From an uncultured Clostridia bacterium (GTDB lineage: Bacteria > Bacillota > Clostridia > Christensenellales > UBA1242), in the NCBI GenBank assembly GCA_934757855.1, contig CAKVLR010000003.1, positions 62,001-126,000 on the forward strand: a DNA stretch of 64,000 nt. The letters run 5' to 3'. The notes under the pieces were generated by a model that had not been told where the DNA came from, made no database searches, and saw only the letters and a list, made by a program, of their open reading frames with translations. The stretch's first letter is position 1. Each line of letters opens with the position of its first letter. A program made the position numbers and the translations under genes. This document shows positions 54,201 to 61,687 of this stretch, one piece after another.

Positions 54201-54772
54201 ATCAAAGTCAAGTTTTCACGCGTTTTGGCGAGTTTGCGCTCCGCCTCAATCTTGCGCTCCTTAAACTTTGCAATTCCCGCCGCTTCCTCAAAAATAGCCC
54301 TGCGGTCCTCAGCCTTTGTCGATACAATTTGCTCAACTTTACCTTGACCTATAATCGAATAGCCATCACGCCCTATACCGCTGTCGTGCAAAAGATTGCT
54401 AATATCTTTTAGTAAACAAGGTGCGTGATTCAGTGAATATTCACTCGTTCCAGAACGATACAATTTACGCGAAATAACCACTTCATCATAATCAAGATTG
54501 AACTGGTGGTCCTCATTTGAAAAAACCAGCGATACCTCACAGTAAGAAAGGCTTTTTCTACTTTCTGAGCCCTTAAAGATTACATCTTGCATACTCGAAC
54601 CACGCAAGTTTTTAGATGATTGCTCACCCAAAACCCAGCGAATAGCATCGGCAAAGTTTGATTTACCGCAACCGTTTGGTCCGACAATAGCGGTAATACC
54701 CTCACTAAATTCAATGCCTAGTTTATCGGCAAATGATTTAAACCCTAGTACCTCTATCCTTTTAAAACTCAC
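51209..54772 (-). CDS. smc: Chromosome segregation protein SMC
   Basis: A 1187-residue condensin ATPase. Walker A GPNGCGKSNF near residue 32, long coiled coil, hinge domain around 500-670 (GYNGTVRKLLLDAG, GGSKKAEINNL), a second coiled coil, then signature LLSGGEKTLTAIA and Walker B FCLLDEIDAALDD. It starts GTG after AGGAGAAACAGG, 12 bases from plsX. rnc and acpP, often between plsX and smc, are missing here. Confidence 0.97.
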   Translation of the reverse strand: MSFKRIEVLGFKSFADKLGIEFSEGITAIVGPNGCGKSNFADAIRWVLGEQSSKNLRGSSMQDVIFKGSESRKSLSYCEVSLVFSNEDHQFNLDYDEVVISRKLYRSGTSEYSLNHAPCLLKDISNLLHDSGIGRDGYSIIGQGKVEQIVSTKAEDRRAIFEEAAGIAKFKERKIEAERKLAKTRENLTLIETTVMEIERQLMPMRDQAEKAKKYLALREKLKFEEVNNYIYHYENANSNKQRISDMIEGLREQASDKEKQVQSAIDKQNQSLEGIKAIDEQIQALRDEILKLTVTIEKNAGDRRVAMAKLEYLQEQATKLQQEIENDKIEFVRINDELQSKQQEKTDNVDKLNALRARLDELEQIYANVIEQLRVSEQAVSGSQQEMQDAISKLTDIKSNITRLETEISAIDEREKELIAKQEALIDKRDGAVVIENQAKTACANAENNRRNAWDNLTALRENLASVEQGERDMRAELDISSEELAKLESRAKLLNEMQAEYEGYNGTVRKLLLDAGKNSELQRLIVGVVGELITVPQNLETAIEMALGFAVQNIVTRDEQDAKRLVSYLKSKSYGRATFLPISSMKPKYINEAYRPLLSTNGCFGVASELISFDEKLTPVIKGLLGNTVIVDNMDTAVRLANGSKFSFKIVTLDGDVMNTAGSITGGSKKAEINNLLSREREIESIQERIKSQTNKVNEQRNSIKVYNDTLVKLNKEIETQANLLHDYDIELAQKEEILKHAQDDSNLYALELDEINQELSRLSARREIFEQELATSKQVDAGDMPTAKGGSKNNQYDVLREKRDSLSSQITDLKVEIATLSTEIGSVDSEIERLLAEQEELSQNIDENNSLLVKNNRTMETAKALDAGSENAETADASEKLERVKAKVVEMEAVKQELHDSMNGIEEERTRVTNEYARIQEKIYQEEAKLAQIDTNIENMQDRILEDYELTYLTALEMKSDEFEAEDAQARINDLRRDINRLGHVNVNAIEDSKDLDERYTDLSTQLADLKKAEEDIMSVIKELSDQMTEKFQTEFNKINENFMRIFRELFGGGRAKLTLTDDDVLTAGVEIDANPPGKAVGSTSLLSGGEKTLTAIAILFAILKLRPMPFCLLDEIDAALDDANVERFAKYLHNFAGETQFIVITHRKPTMELADNLYGVTMEQKGVSKVVSVKLSDALQSVE

Positions 54773-54784
54773 CCTGTTTCTCCT

Positions 54785-55810
54785 TTATTCTTTTGAGTCC
54801 TCAATTTCCAATCTATTTTCGCTAATTGTATTCCCTAATTTAGTCAACAAATCACATTCGGCATATTCTTTAATTTGCTCAATACTAGCGAGCAAACTTG
54901 ACACTTTTGCAGAGCCGTGAGCCTTTACCACAAGTTGCTTAGTACCCAAAAGTGGTGACCCACCGTATGCTTGATAGTCGTAAATTTTCATAATCTTTTT
55001 GAGTGGCTTTTTGACAATTAAACCGCCTATTTTGCCTCTAAACGAAGATTTTAGCCCGCTTTTTAGCACACCCATAAAGTTTGATAAAGTACCCTCAATG
55101 CTTTTTAATAATACATTTCCAGAAAACCCGTCTGTCACGATTACATCATATTCTCCACTCAATGCATCGCGCGCTTCCATATTGCCCACAAAATTTATAG
55201 GTAATTTTTGCAAAAGTGGAAAAGTAGATTTCGCCAAATCGTTACCTTTTGCTTCTTCAGTCCCTACATTAAGTAACGCAACTCGTGGCTGACTGATATT
55301 TTGCGTTACACGCATATACTCGCTACCCATAAGCGCAAAATGACATAGATTTATAGGCTTACAGTCCATATTTGCACCACAATCAATTAGTAGCACTTTG
55401 CCCCCACTTACAGTTGGCAACATAGGCGCAAGTGCGGGCCTACTTACCCCAGCAAGTCTACCCAATTTCAATACAGAGCCACTCAATACAGCACCCGTGC
55501 TACCAGCAGACACAAGACCTGCATATTCGCCTGTTTTGAGTTTGTCTATACATACAACAAGCGAACTATCTTTCTTTGTGCGAATTGCCTCTACTGGTGC
55601 TTCATTGCAAGTAATTTCCTCGCGCGCATCGGTAAAAATCAAGCGTTCTTTGTCAAAAGTTTTGTCTTTGGCGAGTTCGTTTAATTCTTCAATTTTACCC
55701 ACCATTTCGATAGAAATATTTTGATATTTGTACAATGCGAGCAAAACAGCCTCAAACATTTCTTTTGCGCCATTGTCCCCACCGTATGCATCAACCAAAA
55801 TTTTAAACAT
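54785..55810 (-). CDS. plsX: Phosphate acyltransferase PlsX
   Basis: A 341-residue enzyme converting acyl-ACP plus phosphate into acyl-phosphate for PlsY. Typical parts: ILVDAYGGDNGAKEMFEAV, LVSAGSTGAVLSGSV, DCGANMDCKP, and VTDGFSGNVLLKSIEG. It parallels the FakA/FakB route found elsewhere in the window. GGAGATATATT precedes the ATG. It follows rpmF across two terminators. Confidence 0.96.
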   Translation of the reverse strand: MFKILVDAYGGDNGAKEMFEAVLLALYKYQNISIEMVGKIEELNELAKDKTFDKERLIFTDAREEITCNEAPVEAIRTKKDSSLVVCIDKLKTGEYAGLVSAGSTGAVLSGSVLKLGRLAGVSRPALAPMLPTVSGGKVLLIDCGANMDCKPINLCHFALMGSEYMRVTQNISQPRVALLNVGTEEAKGNDLAKSTFPLLQKLPINFVGNMEARDALSGEYDVIVTDGFSGNVLLKSIEGTLSNFMGVLKSGLKSSFRGKIGGLIVKKPLKKIMKIYDYQAYGGSPLLGTKQLVVKAHGSAKVSSLLASIEQIKEYAECDLLTKLGNTISENRLEIEDSKE

Positions 55811-55873
55811 AATATATCTCCATAATAATAAAATACTTGATTTAATTCTATCATATTAGAGATAAAAAGACAA

Positions 55874-55899
55874 ACAAAAAAAGGCAATTTTTGCCTTTA
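55874..55899 (-). terminator. Second terminator between rpmF and plsX
   Basis: AAGGCAA/TTGCCTT stem then seven T on the minus strand, about 35 bases after the rpmF stop. Confidence 0.8.
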
Positions 55900-55915
55900 T
55901 TTCAAGATTTTCTCA

Positions 55916-55941
55916 ATAAAAAAGGAGCAAAATTATGCTCC
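55916..55941 (-). terminator. rpmF terminator overlapping its last codons
   Basis: GGAGCA/TGCTCC stem with six T on the minus strand; the upstream half of the stem is the last two rpmF codons (Gly-Ala). Confidence 0.85.
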
Positions 55942-56139
55942 GTTTTTCTCTTGTGCCTTGTCCTTCTCTAAAACAAGTACTTGCTTTCCATCGTAGTATC
56001 CGCACTTCTTGCAAACGCGGTGAGCCAACTTTGGTTCGTGACAACGAGGACATTCAACGATAGCAGGTGCTGTGATTTTCCAGTTTGCTGCTCTTGAACG
56101 CTTCCTTGCTTTAGAGGTCTTAGATTTAGGAACTGCCAT
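55933..56139 (-). CDS. rpmF: 50S ribosomal protein L32
   Basis: A 68-residue L32: MAVPKSKTSKARKRSRAANWK, a zinc ribbon CPRCHEPKLAHRVCKKCGYYDGK, and an acidic-basic tail. GGAGGTCGGCTAA precedes the ATG. It has a perfect promoter. rpmF next to plsX is a conserved arrangement, but two terminators stand between them. Confidence 0.96.
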   Translation of the reverse strand: MAVPKSKTSKARKRSRAANWKITAPAIVECPRCHEPKLAHRVCKKCGYYDGKQVLVLEKDKAQEKNGA

Positions 56140-56186
56140 TTAGCCGACCTCCAATTAATAATATGTAAAAATTTATTTACGCCAAT

Positions 56187-56215
56187 ATTATAACTTATTT
56201 TTTGCATATTGTCAA
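56187..56215 (-). promoter_or_regulatory. Consensus sigma-A promoter of rpmF
   Basis: TTGACA, 17 bases, TATAAT on the minus strand. Confidence 0.9.
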
Positions 56216-56256
56216 CGCTAATAACCAAAATTTTTGATTTTTATAAATTATTTTGT

Positions 56257-56285
56257 TTGGCTATTTATTAAATTTGTGGTATAAT
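56257..56285 (+). promoter_or_regulatory. Promoter of tmcAL
   Basis: TTGGCT, 17 bases, TATAAT, 26 bases before the ATG. Confidence 0.7.
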
Positions 56286-56311
56286 AATATTAAATTAAGG
56301 GAGAACGGAAA

Positions 56312-57589
56312 ATGAAATTTTGTGCAATTATATGTGAATATAATCCATTCCACAACGGACACCAGTACCACATTGAGGAAAGTTTAAAACAAAGTGGCTG
56401 TGATGCCTGCATTTGTATAATGGGCGGTAATTTTTCACAAAGAGGCGAACCTGCCCTTGTTGAAAAATATTCGCGTGCGCAAATGGCTATTGCTGGTGGC
56501 GCTTCGGCGGTCGTGCAAATACCGACTTACTTTTGCACGGGCAGTGCTGAAATTTTTGCGCAAGCCGCAATTAAAATTGTATCGAGTTTTAAAAATGTAA
56601 CTCATATCTCTTTTGGTAGCGAATGTGGTGATGTGCGCTCTCTTAGCGAATTAGCGAAATTTTTGTACAAAGAGCCTTCATTTTTTAAAGCGCGCATAAA
56701 ACGCAACTTAAACGATGGTTTTTCGCTGGGTAGAGCCAAAACTCACGCTTTGCAAGAGTGTATTGAGGCTGGTTTGGTAAAATTTACCCGCCCTGAGGTA
56801 GTGGCAAACTTACTTGATTCGCCAAACAATATTTTAGCGGTAGAATACCTAAAAGTTTTACTCTCGACAGGCAGAAAAGATATCACCCCTATCACTATCA
56901 AGCGTGTAGAAGAAGCAAGCGAAGCAAAGGAAGCAGAAAATTTTGATTATCACCTTTCTAGCGCAACCGCTATTCGCGAGTCTGTGTACAAAAGCAAACG
57001 AATTTGGAATATTAGGAAATTTATTCCTAGCGAACCATACAAAATTTTTGCACATAGTTTGCAGACTATGGGTATCCCAGATATGGACCTTTGGGGAAAT
57101 ATTGCGCTATATCGAATGAGAACAGCCAGCCCAAACGACTTAATGCAAAACTATGATGTGGTAGAGGGCATTGAAAACAAACTCATCACAATGGCACGCG
57201 AAAATGTCGATTATCCCGCTTTTGTTGAAAACTGCACTTCGCGTAGATTTACCAAAGCCCGTATTCAGCGAATTGTTACCGCGTGCTTGTTAAATTTGCG
57301 TAGCAATTATGTACGCCATATTTATGAAATAGATAAATTGCCTTATATCAAACTACTTGCAGTCAAAAATAACAAAGAGATTTTGGCAAGTCTAAATGAA
57401 TGTGATACTATTCTCGTTTCACGCAAACAAGATGCAATCGAGGCCCAAAAAGACCCTTTTGCAAAGATTTTGATGTTCTCTGAGGACAAAGCAAATAATT
57501 TATATTCTTTGTTACTTGATATTACCAAAGACCAGCAAAAAGATTTTGCTATGAACGATATTTATATCAAAACCGAGTTTGTGAAATAG
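56312..57589 (+). CDS. tmcAL: tRNA(Met) cytidine acetate ligase TmcAL (YlbM)
   Basis: A 425-residue nucleotidyltransferase-like enzyme that makes N4-acetylcytidine at the wobble base of elongator tRNA-Met from acetate and ATP. Motifs: IICEYNPFHNGHQYHI with the HxGH nucleotidyl-transfer site, MGGNFSQRGEPAL, and SATAIRESV. AAGGGAGAAC precedes the ATG. It diverges from rpmF, the frequent ylbM-ylbN-rpmF neighbourhood without ylbN. Confidence 0.92.
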   Translation: MKFCAIICEYNPFHNGHQYHIEESLKQSGCDACICIMGGNFSQRGEPALVEKYSRAQMAIAGGASAVVQIPTYFCTGSAEIFAQAAIKIVSSFKNVTHISFGSECGDVRSLSELAKFLYKEPSFFKARIKRNLNDGFSLGRAKTHALQECIEAGLVKFTRPEVVANLLDSPNNILAVEYLKVLLSTGRKDITPITIKRVEEASEAKEAENFDYHLSSATAIRESVYKSKRIWNIRKFIPSEPYKIFAHSLQTMGIPDMDLWGNIALYRMRTASPNDLMQNYDVVEGIENKLITMARENVDYPAFVENCTSRRFTKARIQRIVTACLLNLRSNYVRHIYEIDKLPYIKLLAVKNNKEILASLNECDTILVSRKQDAIEAQKDPFAKILMFSEDKANNLYSLLLDITKDQQKDFAMNDIYIKTEFVK

Positions 57590-57615
57590 TATAGTATAAA
57601 TGAAAAACAAAGTTT

Positions 57616-57641
57616 AAAAAACTAGCATTTGCTAGTTTCTA
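57616..57641. terminator. Bidirectional terminator after tmcAL
   Basis: AAACTAGCA/TGCTAGTTT stem with a very short loop, A-run on one side and a T-rich stretch on the other. Confidence 0.7.
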
Positions 57642-57681
57642 TTATTTGTTTGTCATTATGGTAAACATTTTAAGAAAGAAT

Positions 57682-57714
57682 AAAAAGCAGGCAAGTGGTA
57701 TGCGTGCTTTTTAT
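57682..57714 (-). terminator. yebC terminator
   Basis: AAAAAGCA...TGCTTTTT imperfect stem with a T-run on the minus strand, just after the yebC stop. Confidence 0.65.
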
Positions 57715-57731
57715 TGTGTACATCCCCAATG

Positions 57732-58460
57732 CTAATCTTTTAGGTTAACATTGTGGTAAACATTTTGTACATCTTCATTTTCTTCGAGATTATCGAGCAT
57801 TTTCATAAATGAAGTATATTTATCATCTGGCAAATCCATTGTTTGTTGTGCAATCATTTCGAGTTCGGCAGAAACGACTTCGAGTCCTGCGCTCAAAATT
57901 TTGTCACGAATAGTTGCAAGTTTTGTTGCTTCGCCTACAAAAGTATAACCTTCTTCGCTAAAATCGTAGTCATCAGCCTCTGCGTCCATTGCAATCATCA
58001 TAACATCATCTTCGGTAAGACCTGCTTTTGGTTTTGTAGCGACTACTGCTTTACGGTCGAACAAGAACGCAACGCTCCCTGGACCGCCCAAAGCACCGCC
58101 TGCTCTATCGAAAATGTGGCGGACATCACTAGATGCACGGTTTTTGTTATCAGTCAAGATATCGCAAATTATTGCGCTACCACCTGGGCCGTAACCTTCG
58201 TAAGTCATTTCCTCGTAGTTTACGGCACTACCCTCACCGCTTGCCTTTTTGATACTTCTTTGAATATTGTCGTTTGGCATATTGTTACTACGCGCTTTTG
58301 CGATAATAGTTGCAAGTTTTGGGTTATTGACTGGGTCGGGACCGCCCGCCTTAACGGCTACTGCGATTTCTTTACCCAATTTGGTAAATATTTTACCACG
58401 CGCTTGGTCGGTTTTTTCCTTATCACGCTTGATAGTTGACCATTTACTATGACCTGACAT
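57732..58460 (-). CDS. YebC/PmpR family protein
   Basis: A 242-residue YebC-family protein: MSGHSKWSTIKRDKEKTDQARGKIFTKLGKEI, then YEGYGPGGSAIICDILTDNKNR, and a C-terminal LEENEDVQNVYHNV. Members act as transcription regulators or, in recent work on the family, as translation factors that relieve proline stalling. Which applies here cannot be told. AGGAGAGTATT precedes the ATG. Starts 11 bases after the SpoU methyltransferase gene. Confidence 0.93.
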   Translation of the reverse strand: MSGHSKWSTIKRDKEKTDQARGKIFTKLGKEIAVAVKAGGPDPVNNPKLATIIAKARSNNMPNDNIQRSIKKASGEGSAVNYEEMTYEGYGPGGSAIICDILTDNKNRASSDVRHIFDRAGGALGGPGSVAFLFDRKAVVATKPKAGLTEDDVMMIAMDAEADDYDFSEEGYTFVGEATKLATIRDKILSAGLEVVSAELEMIAQQTMDLPDDKYTSFMKMLDNLEENEDVQNVYHNVNLKD

Positions 58461-58471
58461 AATACTCTCCT

Positions 58472-59203
58472 TTAAATTAATTTACTCATAATTATTGCGC
58501 CTGCAATCGCCACATTGAGTGATTCGACTGCGTTTTGCATTTTAATCGAAATATTTTGTGAAGCAAGGCTTGCGATTTCCTCGCGCGCTCCGTTCGCTTC
58601 ATTTCCTAAAATAATGCCAAAAATTCCGTTTGGCTTTTCTACACTATCAATATTTACGCCGTTCATATCTGCGTTGTAGATAGTAAGTCCTCGCAATTTT
58701 TGCAAATCTTCCATAGTGACCTCAAACAAATTAACATCAGCGATTGTCCCCATTGTGGAACGCAAGACTTTGTCATTTGTCCAATCTACACAGTTAAACA
58801 TATAGATATCTTTGTACCCTAGTGCAAGTGCGGTACGAATAATCGTGCCTAAATTGCCTGGGTCAGCCACACGGTCTAGTACCAAAAATTGCGATTTTGG
58901 GAGTCTAAACGGCTTTGCGGTTAGCCTCACCACGCCCACAATTTGCGAACTATTTACCGTTTGCGTTAGGCAATTTAGCACTTCTTCGCTACACAAAATT
59001 TGCTCTGCATCAAGTTTTTCAGCGAAAGCGGGTTTTTCCCTATACAAAAGATACTTTATTTCCACTCCGCGCGCTACTAGGTCACTAACGAACCTTTCAC
59101 CCTCGACAAGCACCAAATTTCGCTCTTTGCGGTACTTTTTGATAGTCAATTTTGCCAAATCTTTTATCAAGGCATTGTTTTTACTGGTAATTTCTTTTTC
59201 CAT
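58472..59203 (-). CDS. SpoU/TrmH-type RNA 2'-O-methyltransferase
   Basis: A 243-residue SPOUT methyltransferase. The N-terminal substrate domain (NNALIKDLAKLTIKKYR, VEGERFVSDL) precedes the knotted domain with VADPGNLGTIIRTA, FGIILGNEANG and IKMQNAVESLNVAIAG. It probably 2'-O-methylates rRNA, as RlmB/YsgA-type proteins next to rplT do; the target base is unknown. I chose the ATG at 59203 with GGTGATT before it. A terminator sits immediately upstream. Confidence 0.9.
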   Translation of the reverse strand: MEKEITSKNNALIKDLAKLTIKKYRKERNLVLVEGERFVSDLVARGVEIKYLLYREKPAFAEKLDAEQILCSEEVLNCLTQTVNSSQIVGVVRLTAKPFRLPKSQFLVLDRVADPGNLGTIIRTALALGYKDIYMFNCVDWTNDKVLRSTMGTIADVNLFEVTMEDLQKLRGLTIYNADMNGVNIDSVEKPNGIFGIILGNEANGAREEIASLASQNISIKMQNAVESLNVAIAGAIIMSKLI

Positions 59204-59210
59204 AATCACC

Positions 59211-59243
59211 AAAAAATAGTTTTACTAAAAAGCAAAACTATTT
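59211..59243 (-). terminator. Terminator between rplT and the SpoU gene
   Basis: Perfect ten-base-pair stem AAATAGTTTT/AAAACTATTT followed by T, directly before the ribosome site of the next gene. Confidence 0.85.
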
Positions 59244-59255
59244 CCTTTTAAATAA

Positions 59256-59612
59256 TTACTTAGCAACTGCTTTCTTTGCTGTTTCGCAAAGGCTAGCAAA
59301 ACTTGTAGCATCGTTTACAACCATATCAGCCAAAACTTTACGGTTGAGGTCGATATTTGCAGTCTTTAAGCCGTGCATAAATACACTGTAACTAACACCG
59401 TTTTGACGGCAACCAGCATTGATACGAGCAATCCAAAGGCTACGCATATCGCGCTTTTTCAAACGGCGACCAACATAAGCGTAGTTACCTGAGTGCATAA
59501 CTTGTTCTTTTGCTGCTTTAAATTGTTTTGACTTTGCGCCAAAGTAACCTTTCGCTTTTTTCAAAGTCTTGTTTCTTTTCTTAATTGCATGTAAGCCATT
59601 CTTTATTCTCAT
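59256..59612 (-). CDS. rplT: 50S ribosomal protein L20
   Basis: A 118-residue L20 needed early in 50S assembly and, in Firmicutes, an autoregulator that binds the infC leader. Typical NGLHAIKKRNKTLKKAKGYFG and RRLKKRDMRSLWIARINAG. AGGAGGATATGAACT precedes the ATG. Last gene of infC-rpmI-rplT. Confidence 0.97.
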   Translation of the reverse strand: MRIKNGLHAIKKRNKTLKKAKGYFGAKSKQFKAAKEQVMHSGNYAYVGRRLKKRDMRSLWIARINAGCRQNGVSYSVFMHGLKTANIDLNRKVLADMVVNDATSFASLCETAKKAVAK

Positions 59613-59626
59613 AGTTCATATCCTCC

Positions 59627-59821
59627 TTAAACCTCAATGGCCCTTGCGATTTTGGCTTGGTCAGCCTTGGCAACAGTGTCGCCCGCACGCAAACGCATTT
59701 TTCTCTTACTTGATTTTTTAGTCATAATGTGACTTCTGTTTTGACAACCGCGTTTAATCACGCCGTTTTTGTTCATTCTAAAACGCTTTTTAGCTGAACT
59801 CTTAGTCTTCATTTTTGGCAT
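59627..59821 (-). CDS. rpmI: 50S ribosomal protein L35
   Basis: A 64-residue L35: MPKMKTKSSAKKRFRMNKNG, then RSHIMTKKSSKRKMRLR. AAGGAGATACACTT precedes the ATG. Between infC and rplT. Confidence 0.96.
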   Translation of the reverse strand: MPKMKTKSSAKKRFRMNKNGVIKRGCQNRSHIMTKKSSKRKMRLRAGDTVAKADQAKIARAIEV

Positions 59822-59838
59822 AAGTGTATCTCCTTAAT

Positions 59839-60354
59839 TTATTTTGAATCTTTTGGGGCAAGTATCATTGTAATAATCGAACCTGACAACATAGGTTTTT
59901 GGTCCATAACGCAGTATTCTGCAAGCATTTCGTAAAATTTGTTCATATTGTCAATACCGAAATGTGCAAAATTTGCCATACGACCACGCACACCCTTGAT
60001 AATTACGCGCACTTTATCGCCGTTTTGCAAAAATTTGGCTACTTGGTTGGCTTTGTAGCGCATATCGTGTTCCTCAATACGCATAGAAAGTTCCATACCC
60101 TTTATGTCGGCACTTTTTTGCTTTTTCTTAGCCTCTTTGTCACGCTTTTGCGCGATAAACTTGTACTTACCGTAGTCCATAATTTTACAAACTGGCGGAG
60201 TTGCATTTGGGTTTATCGCTACAAGGTCATAACCTAAATCATACGCTTGTGTAAGGGCTGAATGAATGTCAACTATTCCTAATTGTTCACCCTCAACACC
60301 TAACAAACGCACTTCTTTTGCAGTGATTTGTTCATTAATCGATAATTCCTTAAT
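59839..60354 (-). CDS. infC: Translation initiation factor IF-3, AUU start
   Basis: A 171-residue IF-3. The N domain starts KELSINEQITAKEVRLLG, followed by a linker KKKQKSADIKGMELSMRI and the C domain FLQNGDKVRVIIKGVRGR. No ATG, GTG or TTG fits. An ATT at 60354 lies nine bases after AGGAGG and gives the expected N-terminus. AUU is the known autoregulated infC start, discriminated against by IF-3 itself. The open frame further upstream is untranslated leader. Confidence 0.94.
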   Translation of the reverse strand: MKELSINEQITAKEVRLLGVEGEQLGIVDIHSALTQAYDLGYDLVAINPNATPPVCKIMDYGKYKFIAQKRDKEAKKKQKSADIKGMELSMRIEEHDMRYKANQVAKFLQNGDKVRVIIKGVRGRMANFAHFGIDNMNKFYEMLAEYCVMDQKPMLSGSIITMILAPKDSK

Positions 60355-60383
60355 GGTCTTAATCCTCCTAAAAATTATTGCAC

Positions 60384-60540
60384 AAAGAAAGAAGTGGATA
60401 GACCTACTACCCACTTCAATATCAAAAAATTAAGATATTAACCAAATCTAGGTATCCCGACTGGTGAGAAGTGAGTGCTTCTTCTTTGTAACATACTCAA
60501 ATATTCTATCATTAAAAATAATATTTGTCAAGTAGTTTAT
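60384..60540 (-). promoter_or_regulatory. infC leader with attenuator (L20-leader-like)
   Basis: The leader ends in an 11-base-pair hairpin GAAGTGGGTAG/CTATCCACTTC (60391-60418) followed by TTTCTTT, an intrinsic terminator before the infC ribosome site. Upstream, AGAAGAAGCACTCACTTCT and neighbouring segments can form alternative structures. Known Firmicutes infC leaders are L20-binding attenuators; assigning this one to them is an inference from position and layout. Confidence 0.7.
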
Positions 60541-60606
60541 CTAATTTATTTTGTTGCATACAATTATTTTATTTGATTTTTGCCTTTTTGATACTAATTT
60601 CTTCAA

Positions 60607-61665
60607 TTATTTCAATTCAATACTAGGCAATGCCGAAATATTTAAGTCCGCAGGTTCCTCTGTCATCACCTGATAATAAGCGACCGAACCTATCATACCT
60701 GCGTTGTCTGTACAAAACTCAATCGGTGGAAAATATAGAGAAATGCCTAAATCTTTACACTTTTCGGTCAGTGAGCCTCTAAGGTATGAGTTGGCAGCGA
60801 CCCCACCCGCTAGCACCAACTTATTTTGTCCAAATTCTTTGCACGCACGCAAAACTTTTGCCGTAAGCATATCGATAGCCTCGTGCTGGAACGATGAACA
60901 AATTTGCGGAATATCTATTTTCTCTCCGTTTTGCTCTAGTCTATGCACATAATTAATTACTGCTGTTTTTAGCCCACTAAAACTTACATTATAACTATTA
61001 GCAAGTGTATCGTTATGTACAAATTTAATTTTGGGCTCGACACCTTGTGCTAGTCTATCGACTTTGACACCGCCTGGGTATTCTAGCCCCATAATTCTTG
61101 CGACCTTGTCGTACGCCTCGCCGATTGCATCATCTTGAGTTGAACCTATCAAAGTAAAATGATTGTAGTCATCAACATTTACGATTGCAGTATGCCCGCC
61201 ACTAGTAATTAGACAAATAAACGGAGGCTCTAATTCTGGAAAAGCAATATAATTTGCAGAAATATGACCTTTTATGTGATTTACTGCAATTAAAGGCTTA
61301 TCAAGCGCATAACTAAGCGCTTTTGCGGTCGTAAGTCCTACTAGCAATGCTCCCACTAACCCCGCGCCTTGCGTTACACCTATTGCGTCAATATCATCAA
61401 AAGTAAGCCCAGCGCTCGACAATGCTTGGTCAACAAGCGGAATAATATTTAATATATGATTTCTGCTCGCAATCTCAGGCACGACCCCACCAAAATGGCG
61501 GTGAATTTCTATTTGCGAAGAAATAATGTTGCTTAGCACTTTTCTTCCGTTCACTACGACCGCTACACTTGTTTCATCACAACTACTTTCAATCGCAAGA
61601 ATTGTGACTTCCTTTTTTTGCCTAATTGCCTTTACTTTTTGTGACATTCTCTCCAAATATGACAC
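60607..61665 (-). CDS. tsaD: tRNA N6-adenosine threonylcarbamoyltransferase TsaD
   Basis: A 352-residue ASKHA-fold enzyme that, with TsaB/TsaE, puts threonylcarbamoyl on A37 of ANN-decoding tRNAs. Motifs: TILAIESSCDETSVAVV, iron-binding NHIKGH, ITSGGHT and LVLAGGVAANSYLR. The start is uncertain: a GTG at 61665 follows AGGTGA, and an ATG six codons later follows GGAGAGA. Both leave an unusual basic N-terminal extension of roughly 15-20 residues. Confidence 0.94.
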   Translation of the reverse strand: MSYLERMSQKVKAIRQKKEVTILAIESSCDETSVAVVVNGRKVLSNIISSQIEIHRHFGGVVPEIASRNHILNIIPLVDQALSSAGLTFDDIDAIGVTQGAGLVGALLVGLTTAKALSYALDKPLIAVNHIKGHISANYIAFPELEPPFICLITSGGHTAIVNVDDYNHFTLIGSTQDDAIGEAYDKVARIMGLEYPGGVKVDRLAQGVEPKIKFVHNDTLANSYNVSFSGLKTAVINYVHRLEQNGEKIDIPQICSSFQHEAIDMLTAKVLRACKEFGQNKLVLAGGVAANSYLRGSLTEKCKDLGISLYFPPIEFCTDNAGMIGSVAYYQVMTEEPADLNISALPSIELK

Positions 61666-61687
61666 TTTACTCACCTAAATTTAATTT

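Noticed and set aside
57843..58439. 198-codon open frame opposite yebC
   Set aside because: A shadow of yebC: Cys/Phe/Trp-rich composition, no ribosome site, and the opposite strand encodes a clear conserved protein.
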